Positions 35,703-44,639 of a stretch of DNA of 64,000 nucleotides are shown here, piece after piece. The notes under the pieces were generated by a model. The model was not told the DNA's origin, did no database searches, and saw nothing but the letters and a program-made list of their open reading frames with translations. Every line of letters starts with the position of its first letter. The stretch's first letter is position 1. The translations under genes and the position numbers were made by a program. Origin of the DNA: Lentzea cavernae. GTDB lineage: Bacteria > Actinomycetota > Actinomycetes > Mycobacteriales > Pseudonocardiaceae. Location: positions 310,001-374,000 of the forward strand of contig NZ_BNAR01000005.1 in NCBI RefSeq assembly GCF_014653695.1, in the 5' to 3' direction.

Positions 35703-36362
35703 ATGTACATCGCTGCGGCGACGGACAGCGTGTCCCTCGCTCCGGACTGGCTCCGCCCGGCGGCCGCGGAGACACACCGCCTCGGGGAGGTGCCGGCCGC
35801 CAACGTCGGGGACGCGCTCGGGCGGATGACAGTGCTGGACGGCGGCATCAGACGGTTCGCCGGCCGGTCACCGCTGGTCGGCACCGCCCTGACGGTGGAC
35901 GTTCGCTCGGGCGACAACCTCGCCGTCCACCGGGCGCTCGACGAGGCGCGGCCCGGCGACGTCCTCGTCGTCAACGGCCACGGCGACATCACGCGCGCGC
36001 TCGTCGGCGACCTCATCGGCGAGATCATGGTGAACACCGGGGTGACCGGTGCCGTGGTCGACGGCGCGGTCCGCGACGTCGAGGCGCTGGCCGGCATGGG
36101 GCTCGCCGTGTACGCGCGGGCGGTCACCCCGGCCGGTCCGTTCAAGGACGGACCCGGCGCGATCGGTGTCCCGGTGGCGGTCGGCGGCGTGGTGGTGGCG
36201 CCGGGTGACGTGGTCGTCGGCGACTCCGACGGCGTGGTCGTCGTCCCGCGGCACCGGCTGCGCGAGGCCGTCGACGCACTGGACGGGATCGGCGAGAAGG
36301 AAGAGGCGCTGCGGCAGCGCATCCTCGCCGCGCGTCCCGGTCGCCCGGCGGTGGCCCGATGA
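35703..36362 (+). CDS. RraA-like / HMG (4-hydroxy-4-methyl-2-oxoglutarate) aldolase family protein
   Basis: The 219-residue protein shows the family blocks ANVGDALGRM, LVGTALTVDVRSGDNLAVHR, GDVLVVNGHGDITRALVGDL, VTGAVVDGAVRDVEAL and VVVAPGDVVVGDSDGVVVVP. The G-D-x-R-D segment (DGAVRD) and following Asp fit the metal and pyruvate site of class II HMG/CHA aldolases. RraA proteins that inhibit RNase E share this fold, but the catabolic neighbours favour an aldolase or decarboxylase acting on an oxo-acid. It is first in an operon; the aminotransferase start overlaps its stop. AGGTGAG precedes the ATG at 35703. Confidence 0.8.
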   Translation: MYIAAATDSVSLAPDWLRPAAAETHRLGEVPAANVGDALGRMTVLDGGIRRFAGRSPLVGTALTVDVRSGDNLAVHRALDEARPGDVLVVNGHGDITRALVGDLIGEIMVNTGVTGAVVDGAVRDVEALAGMGLAVYARAVTPAGPFKDGPGAIGVPVAVGGVVVAPGDVVVGDSDGVVVVPRHRLREAVDALDGIGEKEEALRQRILAARPGRPAVAR

Positions 36363-37504
36363 CCGCCGTCCGGGTCTACGACCTGCGCCGCTTCTCCCGG
36401 CGCCCGGCCCTCGGCCAGGCCTCCCCCGGCGCGGTGTCCCTGGCGATGGGCGAACCGGACTTCCCGACTCCGACGCCGGTCGTCGAGGCCGCGGCGGCCG
36501 CACTGCGGGCGGGAGACACCCACTACGCGGACCAGAGAGGTCTGCCGGAGCTGCGTGCCGCGCTCGCGTCCCGGTTGCCGGAACACCCCGGCCGGACGTG
36601 GAGCGCGGACGACGTCGTCGTCACCCACGGCGCCACCGGCGCGCTGGCGGCGGTCGTGCTCGCGATGGTCGGGCCCGGCGACCGCGTCGTCATCCCGGAA
36701 CCCGCCTACTCGCTCTACGCCGACCTGGTCGTCCTCGCGGGCGGCACCGTGGACTTCGTCCCGCTCGGCCCCGACCTGCACTGGGACCTCGGCGCACTGG
36801 CCGCCGCGCTGCCCGGTGCCGCCATAATGATCTTCTCGAACCCGTCCAACCCGACCGGCGTCGTGCACGGCCCGCAGGAGCTGGAGGCGCTCGGCGAGCT
36901 GCTCCGCGGCTCCGGCACGCTGGTCGTCAGCGACGAGGCCTATCACCGGCTGGTCTACCCCGGTCACGAGTGGACGTCGGCGCTGGCCGTCGAGTCGCTG
37001 CGGGACCGGACGGTCCAGGTCCAGACGTTCTCCAAGACGTACGCGATGACGGGCTGGCGGGTCGGCCACCTGGCCGGGCAGCGTGCGGTCGTGGACGCGG
37101 CGGCGCACGTGCACCGCACCCTCAACGGGTCGGTGAACACCGCCGTCCAGCGTGCCGCACTCGCCGCCCTCGCCCTGCCGGACGGCGTCGTGGACGCGAT
37201 GGTCGAGACGTACCGGCGGCGCCGCGACCTCGTGGTCGAGCGCCTCACGGGAGTGCCCGGCCTGCACCTCGTTCCCCCGGAGGGCGCGTTCTACGGCTTC
37301 CTCCGCTACACCGCCGACCGCCCGTCCGAGGAGGTCGCCCGCGCGCTCGCCGCACGGAAGGTGCTGGTCCGCGCCGGATCGGAGTACGGGCCGTCCGGCG
37401 AGGGGCACATCCGGATCTCGTTCGCGGCCTCCGAGGACGACCTGCGGACCGGGCTGAACCGCATCGTCGGTCACCTCGCGCCCGAGCGGCCGGGCCCGCC
37501 ATGA
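36359..37504 (+). CDS. PLP-dependent class I/II aminotransferase
   Basis: The 381-residue protein has the fold-type I blocks AMGEPDFPTPTPVVEAA, HYADQRGLPELRAAL, VVTHGATGALAAV, SNPSNPTGVV, and VVSDEAYHRLVY. The PLP lysine is Lys226 in QTFSKTYAMTGWRVG, and the substrate-carboxylate arginine is in GEGHIRISFA. It overlaps the RraA-like stop (ATGA) and its own stop overlaps the TetR start. Together with the RraA-like aldolase it suggests transamination of an amino acid to an oxo-acid that is then cleaved. The amino acid is not evident from sequence. Confidence 0.88.
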   Translation: MTAVRVYDLRRFSRRPALGQASPGAVSLAMGEPDFPTPTPVVEAAAAALRAGDTHYADQRGLPELRAALASRLPEHPGRTWSADDVVVTHGATGALAAVVLAMVGPGDRVVIPEPAYSLYADLVVLAGGTVDFVPLGPDLHWDLGALAAALPGAAIMIFSNPSNPTGVVHGPQELEALGELLRGSGTLVVSDEAYHRLVYPGHEWTSALAVESLRDRTVQVQTFSKTYAMTGWRVGHLAGQRAVVDAAAHVHRTLNGSVNTAVQRAALAALALPDGVVDAMVETYRRRRDLVVERLTGVPGLHLVPPEGAFYGFLRYTADRPSEEVARALAARKVLVRAGSEYGPSGEGHIRISFAASEDDLRTGLNRIVGHLAPERPGPP

Positions 37505-38169
37505 TCGGGGGCGATAGGCTTCGCGTGCACTTCTACGAGGGCAGGAGGCCCGTGTCCGATCGGCAGGCCGCCCCGCGAGGCGGGCGCAAGCTGCGCAGCG
37601 ACACCCTGCGCAACCGTCGGCGGCTCTTCGAGGCCGTCCGCGAGCTCGCGAGGGAAGCACCCGACGAGCTCACGATGCAAGCCGTCGCGTCGCGCGCCGA
37701 GATCGGTCCCGCCACCGCCTACAGGTACTACTCCTCGCTGGACGAGGTGCTCGCGGCGTACGTGCTCAGCGTCGTCGAGGAGTTGAACGAGTTCACCACC
37801 GAGTCGACCGCGCAGGGCAGGCCGCTCTTCGACGCCACCGTGGACAAGTGGCTGGACCTGCTGGTCGAGCACGGTCCCGCCCTGGTGCAGCTGCGGTCCC
37901 GCCGGGGCTACCTGGAGCGGCTGCACAACGGCAACGAGATCATCGAGACCATGCGGAAAGCCTGGTCGGAGCCCGTGCTGGCGTTGCTCGGCGACCTGGA
38001 GCTGCCGACGAAGATGCTCGAGCACGCCCTGTTCCTCAACAACATGATCTACGACCCGCGCGAGGTCCTGGACCTCATGAACGAGACGAGCCTGTCCCGC
38101 CGGGAGATCGTCACCCGGCTGACCGAGGCGTTCTGCGGCGCGCTGCGCGGCTGGGCCCGCGTCGGCTGA
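37501..38169 (+). CDS. TetR-family transcriptional regulator of the cluster
   Basis: The protein of about 222 residues has the helix-turn-helix LTMQAVASRAEIGPATAYRY then YSSLDEVLAAYV at about residues 55-90, and a C-terminal ligand domain (VQLRSRRGYLERLHNG, LEHALFLNNMIYDP). ATG 37501 overlaps the aminotransferase stop as ATGA. GTG 37552, right after an AGGAGG but only 3 nt away, is an alternative. Because it sits inside the cluster, and a repeated 14-bp motif (38240, 45250, 45817 and a variant at 35668) marks the promoters around it, it most likely represses those promoters until a cluster substrate binds. Confidence 0.85.
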   Translation: MIGGDRLRVHFYEGRRPVSDRQAAPRGGRKLRSDTLRNRRRLFEAVRELAREAPDELTMQAVASRAEIGPATAYRYYSSLDEVLAAYVLSVVEELNEFTTESTAQGRPLFDATVDKWLDLLVEHGPALVQLRSRRGYLERLHNGNEIIETMRKAWSEPVLALLGDLELPTKMLEHALFLNNMIYDPREVLDLMNETSLSRREIVTRLTEAFCGALRGWARVG

Positions 38170-38239
38170 CCGTCCCCGCGGGGCCCCACGTCACCACCTG
38201 ATCCGTTTCCCGACTTGAGTCCCGCGCGCTCACCAATTG

Positions 38240-38253
38240 ATAGAACCATCTCA
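38240..38253. promoter_or_regulatory. Candidate TetR operator
   Basis: ATAGAACCATCTCA lies 41 bp before the small ORF at 38294 and is shared, with one change, by 45817-45830. AGA and TCT form a dyad with four bases between. It occupies the promoter region of the six-gene operon that follows. Confidence 0.6.
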
Positions 38254-38293
38254 ATCAATACACTAGTTACCATCCGTGAACGAAGGAGCCGTC

Positions 38294-38401
38294 ATGTCCG
38301 GTGCGACCACACGAGCGAGTGACCTCGCCCTCCGGACGCTCATCGCGCGCACTCCCGAGCAGAGCGCACGCCACCAGGACGTCCGCGTGGCCCACGCATG
38401 A
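38294..38401 (+). CDS. Short ORF (35 codons) heading the DUF3500 operon
   Basis: ATG 38294 has GAAGGAG 6 nt upstream, the best ribosome site of the region. The ORF ends with TGA overlapping the DUF3500 start as ATGA. The peptide (MSGATTRASDLALRTLIA... ending VRVAHA) has no signal peptide or membrane segment. Because the DUF3500 gene has no ribosome site of its own, translation of this ORF probably feeds the next gene by coupling. It could be a regulatory leader peptide or a real microprotein. Confidence 0.55.
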   Translation: MSGATTRASDLALRTLIARTPEQSARHQDVRVAHA

Positions 38402-39507
38402 GCGACGCGAGCGCCGAAGTCGCGCAGCGCATGGCGGAGGCGGCCGGCACGTGGCTCGACTCCCTCGACCCCGGCCAGCGCGAGGTGGCGGTCGGGCCGG
38501 CACCGGGCGCCGACGGCGAGACCGAGGCCGAACGGACTCGGTGGTTCTACACGCCGACCGACCACGGCGGCTTGACCTTCCACGAGCAACGCCCGGCCCA
38601 GCACCGGATGGTGATGCGGCTGGTCGCGAGTGGACTGTCCGAGGCCGGTTACACCACCGTCGCCACCGTGCTGGGCCTGGAGAACGTCCTCGACCGCGTC
38701 GAGGGCTTCTCGGTGGACTGGGGCCGGGAGCGCACCCGCGACCCCGGCCTCTACCACCTGCGGGTCTTCGGCGAGCCCGGCGGGCCGCGGCCGTGGGGGT
38801 GGAGGTTCGGCGGCCACCACGTCTCGCTCAACACCCTCGTGGTGGACCGGCGGGTCGTCGCGACCACGCCGTGCTTCCTCGGCGCCGACCCGGCCGCGTC
38901 GCCGTTGCTGGGCGGCACGGCACTGCGCCCGCTGGGAGCGGCCGAGGACCTGGCCGGTGAGCTGGTCCGGTCCCTGCACCCCGACCTCACCGCCCGCGCG
39001 GTGTTGCTGCCCACCGCTCCGAACGACGTCGTGGCGGGCAACAGCTCCCGGGTCGGGGACCGCGTGCTGCGGCGGCGCGAGCTGTGGCGTCGCGGCGGGC
39101 ACGTGCCCGACCGCGCAGACCACCCGGTCACCGGCCTGAACGACGCCGACCAGCGGGCGCTGGCCCTCACGCGGGAGCCTCAGGGCGTGCCGGGCAGCGA
39201 GCTCGACACCGGGCAGCGGGAGCTGCTGCGGGCGTTGCTGGGCACCTACCTCGGCCGCGTCCCGGACGGCGTCTCCCCGCTGTCGCGCTACGACGACCCG
39301 GCGGCGCTGAACGCCGTGCACCTCGCCTGGGCCGGTTCCACCGCGGCGGGCGAACCGCACTACTACCGCCTGCGCGGTCCGAGGCTGCTCGTCGAGTGGA
39401 CCAACGTCCACCGCGGCGCCAACCACGCGCACGCCGTGTGGCGGGACCCGGAGGCCGACTTCGGCGGCGACGTCCTGGCCGCCCACCACGCCACCCACCA
39501 CCCCTGA
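38398..39507 (+). CDS. DUF3500 family protein
   Basis: The 369-residue protein matches the DUF3500 layout: TRWFYTPTDHGGLTFHEQRP, GYTTVATVLGLENVL, RDPGLYHLRVFGEPGGPRPW, GWRFGGHHVSLNTLVVD, TPCFLGADPA and, near the end, HYYRLRGPRLLVEWTNVHRG then ANHAHAVWRDPEADFGGD. Several conserved His, Asp and Trp (GGHHVS; N.QN-like WTN; HAHAVWRDP) suggest a metal- or substrate-binding site, but no reaction is known for the family. No signal peptide is seen. It is followed 16 nt later by a gamma-glutamyltransferase, an association that may point to a gamma-glutamyl substrate. Confidence 0.8.
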   Translation: MSDASAEVAQRMAEAAGTWLDSLDPGQREVAVGPAPGADGETEAERTRWFYTPTDHGGLTFHEQRPAQHRMVMRLVASGLSEAGYTTVATVLGLENVLDRVEGFSVDWGRERTRDPGLYHLRVFGEPGGPRPWGWRFGGHHVSLNTLVVDRRVVATTPCFLGADPAASPLLGGTALRPLGAAEDLAGELVRSLHPDLTARAVLLPTAPNDVVAGNSSRVGDRVLRRRELWRRGGHVPDRADHPVTGLNDADQRALALTREPQGVPGSELDTGQRELLRALLGTYLGRVPDGVSPLSRYDDPAALNAVHLAWAGSTAAGEPHYYRLRGPRLLVEWTNVHRGANHAHAVWRDPEADFGGDVLAAHHATHHP

Positions 39508-39523
39508 ACGGAGTACGACGTCC

Positions 39524-41329
39524 ATGGCCGGTCCACACCAGACCGACACCGTCCCGCACACCACGCGTCCCACGCTCCGCGGGTCGTTCGGCATGTGCGC
39601 CTCGACGCACTGGCTCGCCTCCGCGACGGCCCAGTCCGTGCTGGAACGCGGCGGCAACGCCTTCGACGCGGCCACGGCGGGCGCCTTCGTGCTGCACGTG
39701 GCCGAACCGCACCTCAACGGGCCGGGCGGTGACCTCGTCGCCGTGCTCGCCACCGCGGGCGACCCGTCCCCCGTCGTGCTGGCGGGCCAGGGCCACGCAC
39801 CGCGCGGGGCGACGATCGAGCACTTCCTGGCCGAGGGCCTGGACCACGTGCCCGGCGCGGGCGCGCTGGCCGCCGCGGTTCCGGGCGCCGTCGACTCGTG
39901 GCTGTGGCTGCTCGCCGAGCACGGCACCTGGGACCTGCCCGAGGTGCTGGCCTACGCGATCCACTACGCCAAGCACGGCGTTCCGGTCGTGCCCCAGCTG
40001 GCAAGGGTCCTGGCGACCGTCGAGAACCTCTTCCGCACGCACTGGCCGACCTCATACGCGCTGTGGATGCCGGAAGGCCGGGTGCCCCGTGCGCACGAGA
40101 CCGTCGTGAACACCACCTACGCCCGGACCCTGCGCCGGTTGTGCGCCGCGGGCACCGGCGGGTCGAGAGCGGCGCGCATCCGTTCCACGCGCAGGGCCTG
40201 GCGCACCGGCTTCGTGGCGAACGCCGTGGCCGAGTTCGCCGCTCTCCCCCACCGGCACTCCAGCGGCACCGACCACGCCGGAGTGATCACCGCCGCCGAC
40301 TTCGCCGACTTCGTGCCGTCGCTCGAACCCGCCGTCACCGCGGAGTTCCGCGGCACCACGGTCGCGAAGGCGGGCCTGTGGTCGCAGGGACCCGTGCTGC
40401 TGCAGGCTTTGAGCCTGCTCGACCACTTCGACGACGAGCAGATCGATCCGTCGACGGCACAGGGCGTCCACACGATCACCGAGGCCGTGAAGCTGGCCAT
40501 GGCGGACCGCGAGGCGTTCTACGGACACCTCGACCCGGCGCGGGCGCAATCCGTTGTGCGGCAACTGCTCCACCCTGACTACAGCGAGGAACGGGCCGGT
40601 CTGATCGGCTCGGTCGCGTCGACCGCGTTCCGGTCAGGCGACATCGGCGTCCCGCCGTACACACCGCCGCTCGTCACCGCGCAGGACGCCGTGCCCGCGG
40701 ACGGGATCGGGGAACCGACCGTGCAGCAGACCGGCGAGACCCGCGGCGACACGTGCCACATCGACGTCGTCGACCGGTGGGGCAACATGATCTCCGCGAC
40801 GCCGTCGGGAGGCTGGCTGCAGTCGTCGCCCGCGGTGCCGGACCTCGGTTTCGCGCTGGGCACACGGCTCCAGATGACCTGGCTCGACCCCGCCGCCCCC
40901 TCGCGCCTGGAGCCGGGACGGCGGCCCCGCACGACGCTGAGCCCGACGCTGCTGCTGCACGACGGGCACCCGGTGGCCGCGCTCGGCACGCCGGGTGGCG
41001 ACCAGCAGGACCAGTGGCAACTGCTCTACCTGGTGCGCACGCTCGCGTTCGGCCTCGGCCCGCAGGAGGCGATCGACGCGCCCGCCTTTCACACCAAGGC
41101 GTTCCCGAGTTCGTTCTGGCCACGGACCTGGAGTCCCGACAGCCTCGTGGTCGAGGAGCGTGCCGGTGCCGCCGTCGTCGACGGCCTGCGGGAACGCGGG
41201 CACGACGTGGCGGTGTCCGGGCCATGGAGCCAGGGCCGGCTGTCGGTGGTCACCCGCGATCCGGACACCGGCGCCCTCGGAGCGGCGGCGAACCCCCGTG
41301 GCGCCCAGGGTTACGCGGCGGGCCGATGA
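39524..41329 (+). CDS. Gamma-glutamyltransferase family protein
   Basis: The 601-residue protein carries the Ntn-hydrolase precursor layout. The large-subunit part has FGMCASTHWLASATAQSVLE, GGNAFDAATAGAFVLHVAEP and LNGPGGDLVAVL. The autocleavage site is GETRGDTCHIDVVDRWGNM, with Thr410 as the new N-terminal nucleophile, followed by the small subunit (GTRLQMTWL, RPRTTLSPTLLLHDGHP, LGTPGGDQQDQWQ). The order and spacing are as in gamma-glutamyltransferases, but no signal peptide is visible, so this one appears cytoplasmic. It would hydrolyse or transfer a gamma-glutamyl group of the cluster substrate. Its stop overlaps the DUF1275 start. Confidence 0.85.
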   Translation: MAGPHQTDTVPHTTRPTLRGSFGMCASTHWLASATAQSVLERGGNAFDAATAGAFVLHVAEPHLNGPGGDLVAVLATAGDPSPVVLAGQGHAPRGATIEHFLAEGLDHVPGAGALAAAVPGAVDSWLWLLAEHGTWDLPEVLAYAIHYAKHGVPVVPQLARVLATVENLFRTHWPTSYALWMPEGRVPRAHETVVNTTYARTLRRLCAAGTGGSRAARIRSTRRAWRTGFVANAVAEFAALPHRHSSGTDHAGVITAADFADFVPSLEPAVTAEFRGTTVAKAGLWSQGPVLLQALSLLDHFDDEQIDPSTAQGVHTITEAVKLAMADREAFYGHLDPARAQSVVRQLLHPDYSEERAGLIGSVASTAFRSGDIGVPPYTPPLVTAQDAVPADGIGEPTVQQTGETRGDTCHIDVVDRWGNMISATPSGGWLQSSPAVPDLGFALGTRLQMTWLDPAAPSRLEPGRRPRTTLSPTLLLHDGHPVAALGTPGGDQQDQWQLLYLVRTLAFGLGPQEAIDAPAFHTKAFPSSFWPRTWSPDSLVVEERAGAAVVDGLRERGHDVAVSGPWSQGRLSVVTRDPDTGALGAAANPRGAQGYAAGR

Positions 41330-42033
41330 CCGCCCGCGTCACGCCGGTGCACCTGGTGCTGGCCCTCACCTTCTCCACCGGTGTCGTCGACGCCGTCGGG
41401 TACCTGCGCCTGGACCAGGTCTTCGCCGGCAACATGACGGGCAACGTGGTCATCCTCGGGATGGCGGCCGTGGGAGGCACCGGGCTGCCGGTGCTCGGTC
41501 CGGCCCTGGCGCTCGTGTTCTTCCTCGCCGGCGCGGCCGCGGGCGGACGGGTGCTGCGGACCGCCGCGCCGGGCTGGGGCCACCGCTGCACGGCACTGCT
41601 GGCCGGCGTCGGCATCGTGCTGGCCGCCACCGCGCTCGGCCTGGCCCTCGTCGGGACGAGCGCCTCCGCGGTGATGGCGTCCTCTCTCGCGCTGGCCATG
41701 GGCACGCAGGCGGCGATGGCCCGCCACTTGGGCGTCAAGGACGTCACCACCGTGGTCGTCACCTCCACACTCACCGGACTCGCTGCGGACTCCCGGCTGG
41801 GAGCGGCGCGCGGCCAGGGCGCGGGCCGGCGCGTGGCCGTCGTCGTGCTCCTCGTGCTCGGTGCCGCCTCGGGCGCGGCCCTGTGCCTCGTGCACGAAAG
41901 TCTCGCGGTCGCCGCGGCGGCGGCGGTCGTGCTCGCCGTCACCGGGTTCGGCCACGTGTCCGCCTCCACCAGATCGTCCTCGTCCCCGACGAGAAGTCCC
42001 GTCACCGCACAACGACCAGGAGGACGCCCATGA
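41326..42033 (+). CDS. DUF1275 (YoaK-like) membrane protein
   Basis: The 235-residue protein has six hydrophobic segments starting with HLVLALTFSTGVVDAVGYL, then the family motif VFAGNMTGNVVILGMA. A second half follows with MGTQAAMARHLGVKDVTTVV and TSTLTGLAADSRLG. The TGxxDAxGY and NMTGN motifs are diagnostic of DUF1275. It starts at ATG 41326 (ATGA overlap) and ends overlapping the MFS gene. A transport or membrane role in the cluster is likely, but the family's function is not established. Confidence 0.85.
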   Translation: MTARVTPVHLVLALTFSTGVVDAVGYLRLDQVFAGNMTGNVVILGMAAVGGTGLPVLGPALALVFFLAGAAAGGRVLRTAAPGWGHRCTALLAGVGIVLAATALGLALVGTSASAVMASSLALAMGTQAAMARHLGVKDVTTVVVTSTLTGLAADSRLGAARGQGAGRRVAVVVLLVLGAASGAALCLVHESLAVAAAAAVVLAVTGFGHVSASTRSSSSPTRSPVTAQRPGGRP

Positions 42034-43427
42034 CCACCACCCCGGTCCCCCCAGCCACGATGAGGAAGTCGGCCCTCTGGGCGCTCGGCCTGCTGGCGCT
42101 CGCCACCGGCGCGCTGGAGTCGGTGGTGTCGCCGACCTTGCCGCTGTTGCAACGCGAACTGGACATGAGTCCCGCGCAGGGAGCGCTGCTCAGCATCGCG
42201 CTGCTGATCACCGGCGCGCTCGTCACCCCGATCGCGGGCAAGCTCGGCGACCGCTACGGCGGCAAACGCGTGTTGATCCGGCTGATGGCGGTGGTCTGCG
42301 TCGGCGGCCTGGTGTCGGCGCTGGCACCCAACCTGCCCGTGCTGCTGCTCGGCCAGGTGCTGCAGGGCGCGATGGTCGGGGCGCTGCCGCTGTCGTTCAT
42401 CCTGGTGCGCAAGCACCTTCCCACTGACAGGTCCAAAGTGGCCATCGGCGTCGTCAGCGGCCTGTTCGTGGGCGGCGGGATGGCGGGAATGTTGTCCGCG
42501 GGGCCTGTGGCCGAGCAGCTGTCCCGGCACTGGATGTTCGCGCTGCCCACGTTCGCCGTCATCGCGGCGACCGCGCTGCTCGGCAAGCTGATGCCGGGCG
42601 ACGAGCCGGGTCACCCCCGCGAGGGCGGGATCGACTGGGCGGGCCTCGCGCTGCTGAGCCTGACGCTCGTCACGCTCATGCTCGTCCTCGCGCTGGCACC
42701 GGAGATGGCGTCGCAGCCGCTGGTCCTGGTCGGACTGCTCGTCCTGCTGGCCGCGTTCGCGACGGGGTGGGTCGCCGTCGAGCGCCGGGCGGCCTCTCCG
42801 ATGGTCGAACTGGGCATGCTGGCCCAGCCCGCGGTGTGGAGGTCGTGCCTGCTGACGTTCGTGATCTGCGTCGGCACCTCCGGGGCGCTCTACCTCGTGC
42901 CGCAGCTGTTCGCCGCCTCCGGTGACGGGTACGGGTTCGGCGCCGGCGCCACCCAGATCGGCTTCTACCTGCTGCCCGGCGCGGTGGCCGCGACCCTGGC
43001 CGGACCGCTCGGCGGGCTCGCGACGCGGCGCTTCGGCTCGCGTGCCGTCGTGGCCTCCGGCGCCGTGTTCCTGACCGTCGGGCTGCTCGCCATGGCCGCC
43101 GTGCACACCGAGGTCTGGCACCTGGTCGTCGGCAAGGCGTTCGTCGGGCTCGCCAACGGCCTGTGCATCACCGCGATGCTGACCAGCACCGCCACGTCCG
43201 TCGACGAGGGCGACACCGGCATCGCCACCGGCCTGGTCCTGGTGACGCGCGTGGTCGGCTTCGCCGTCGGCATCCAGGCCTGCGGCGCGATCCTCACCGC
43301 GGGCACCCCTCCCGGCTCGGACGTCCCCGCCGAGTCCGCCTTCGTCACCGGCTTCGTGCTCGCCGGAGCCGTCACCGCACTGTCCCTCCTCGTCGTCCGC
43401 GCCACTGGAAGAGGAACCCGCTCATGA
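42030..43427 (+). CDS. MFS transporter (14-helix drug-exporter type)
   Basis: The 465-residue protein has around 14 hydrophobic helices. The first-loop signature GKLGDRYGGKRVLI follows helix 2, and TLPLLQRELDMSPAQGALL in helix 1 is typical of the DHA2 exporters. It starts at ATG 42030 behind AGGAGG at 6 nt and overlaps the DUF1275 stop. It probably exports a product or toxic intermediate of the cluster, or imports its substrate. Direction cannot be told from sequence. Confidence 0.88.
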   Translation: MTTTPVPPATMRKSALWALGLLALATGALESVVSPTLPLLQRELDMSPAQGALLSIALLITGALVTPIAGKLGDRYGGKRVLIRLMAVVCVGGLVSALAPNLPVLLLGQVLQGAMVGALPLSFILVRKHLPTDRSKVAIGVVSGLFVGGGMAGMLSAGPVAEQLSRHWMFALPTFAVIAATALLGKLMPGDEPGHPREGGIDWAGLALLSLTLVTLMLVLALAPEMASQPLVLVGLLVLLAAFATGWVAVERRAASPMVELGMLAQPAVWRSCLLTFVICVGTSGALYLVPQLFAASGDGYGFGAGATQIGFYLLPGAVAATLAGPLGGLATRRFGSRAVVASGAVFLTVGLLAMAAVHTEVWHLVVGKAFVGLANGLCITAMLTSTATSVDEGDTGIATGLVLVTRVVGFAVGIQACGAILTAGTPPGSDVPAESAFVTGFVLAGAVTALSLLVVRATGRGTRS

Positions 43428-44632
43428 CCCGCACCATCCTGATCTCCGGCGCCAGCGTCGCAGGCCCGGTCCTCGCGTACTGGCTCCACCGCGCCGGTGA
43501 CGCGGTCACCGTGGTGGAGAAGGCGAGCGCCCCGCGCAGCGGCGGCTACCCCATCGACGTCCGCGGCACCGCCCTCGGCGTCCTCGGCAGGATGGGGCTC
43601 CTGCCCCGGCTGCGGGAGGCCCACATCGACCTGCGCCGCATCACCTTCCTGCAGGGCGACGGCAGCCGGGTCGCCGCGCTGCACCCCCACGCCATCAGCG
43701 GCGGCGTCGAGGGGCGGGACCTCGAGGTGCGGCGCGGTGACCTGACCGAGGCGCTGCACGAGGCCGTCCGCGACGACGTGGAGTTCCTGTTCGACGACTC
43801 GATCGCGACCCTCGACCAGCACGACCACGGCGTGGACGTCACCTTCCACAGCGGCGCCGCACGGACGTTCGACGTCGTCGTGGCCGCGGACGGCACGCAC
43901 TCCCGCACCCGCGGGCTGGTGTTCGGCCCCGAGGAGCAGTTCCACCGGTACCTGGGCTACTGCTTCGGCATCTTCACCATGCGCAACACCTTCGGCCTCT
44001 CCCACGAGACCGTCATGTGGAACGCGCCAGGCAAGGCGGCCGCGCTCTACGCCACCGGGGACGCCGACGAGGTGCACGCGTTCCTCAACTTCGCCCTGCC
44101 GCAGCCGCCGTTCGACGCGTTCGGCGACCTCGCGGCCCAGCGGGACCTGGTCAGCTCGGTCTTCGCGGACGCGGGCTGGGAGATCCCCGGAATGCTCACC
44201 GCCCTCCGCAGCGCCGAGGACCTGTTCTTCGACGCGGTCAGCCAGATCCGCATGCCGCACTGGTCGTCCGGCAGGGTCGCGGTGGTCGGCGACGCGGCGT
44301 ACGCGCCGTCGTTCCTCACCGGCCAGGGCACGAGCCTCGCGCTCGTCGGCGCGCACATGCTCGCCGGCAGCCTCGCCGGGCAGGACCACGCCGAGGGTTT
44401 CCGGCGCTACGAGCACAGCACCCGCGAGTTCGTGACCCTCAACCAGGACCTGGTCGGCAAGGGCGGCGCCACGCTCTTCCCCACCACCGCGCAAGACCTC
44501 GAGCGGCGCAACGAGAGGCTGCGCGGTCTCAGCGCCCTGCCTCCGGCGCAGGGACGCGACGCCCACTCGGCTCTCACGTTGCCGGAGTTCGCCATGACCG
44601 GACAACGCCTGCGACACCCGGCAGAATCTTGA
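43424..44632 (+). CDS. FAD-dependent monooxygenase
   Basis: The 402-residue protein has the flavin monooxygenase motifs ILISGASVAGPVLAYWLHRA (GxGxxG variant GASVAG), the middle DG motif VVVAADGTHSRTRGLVFG and the GD motif GRVAVVGDAAYAPSFLTGQG then TSLALVGAHMLAG. It resembles the group that hydroxylates aromatic or tetracycline-like compounds. ATG 43424 overlaps the MFS stop. It is the last gene of the operon that begins at 38294. The substrate is presumably the compound handled by the exporter and aminotransferase, which is inference. Confidence 0.87.
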   Translation: MTRTILISGASVAGPVLAYWLHRAGDAVTVVEKASAPRSGGYPIDVRGTALGVLGRMGLLPRLREAHIDLRRITFLQGDGSRVAALHPHAISGGVEGRDLEVRRGDLTEALHEAVRDDVEFLFDDSIATLDQHDHGVDVTFHSGAARTFDVVVAADGTHSRTRGLVFGPEEQFHRYLGYCFGIFTMRNTFGLSHETVMWNAPGKAAALYATGDADEVHAFLNFALPQPPFDAFGDLAAQRDLVSSVFADAGWEIPGMLTALRSAEDLFFDAVSQIRMPHWSSGRVAVVGDAAYAPSFLTGQGTSLALVGAHMLAGSLAGQDHAEGFRRYEHSTREFVTLNQDLVGKGGATLFPTTAQDLERRNERLRGLSALPPAQGRDAHSALTLPEFAMTGQRLRHPAES

Positions 44633-44639
44633 CCTCAGG

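Noticed and set aside
41250-43121. Minus-strand open frame of 623 codons opposite DUF1275/MFS genes
   Set aside because: Its translation is Gly/Arg/His-rich without domains and lies over two clear membrane-protein genes.
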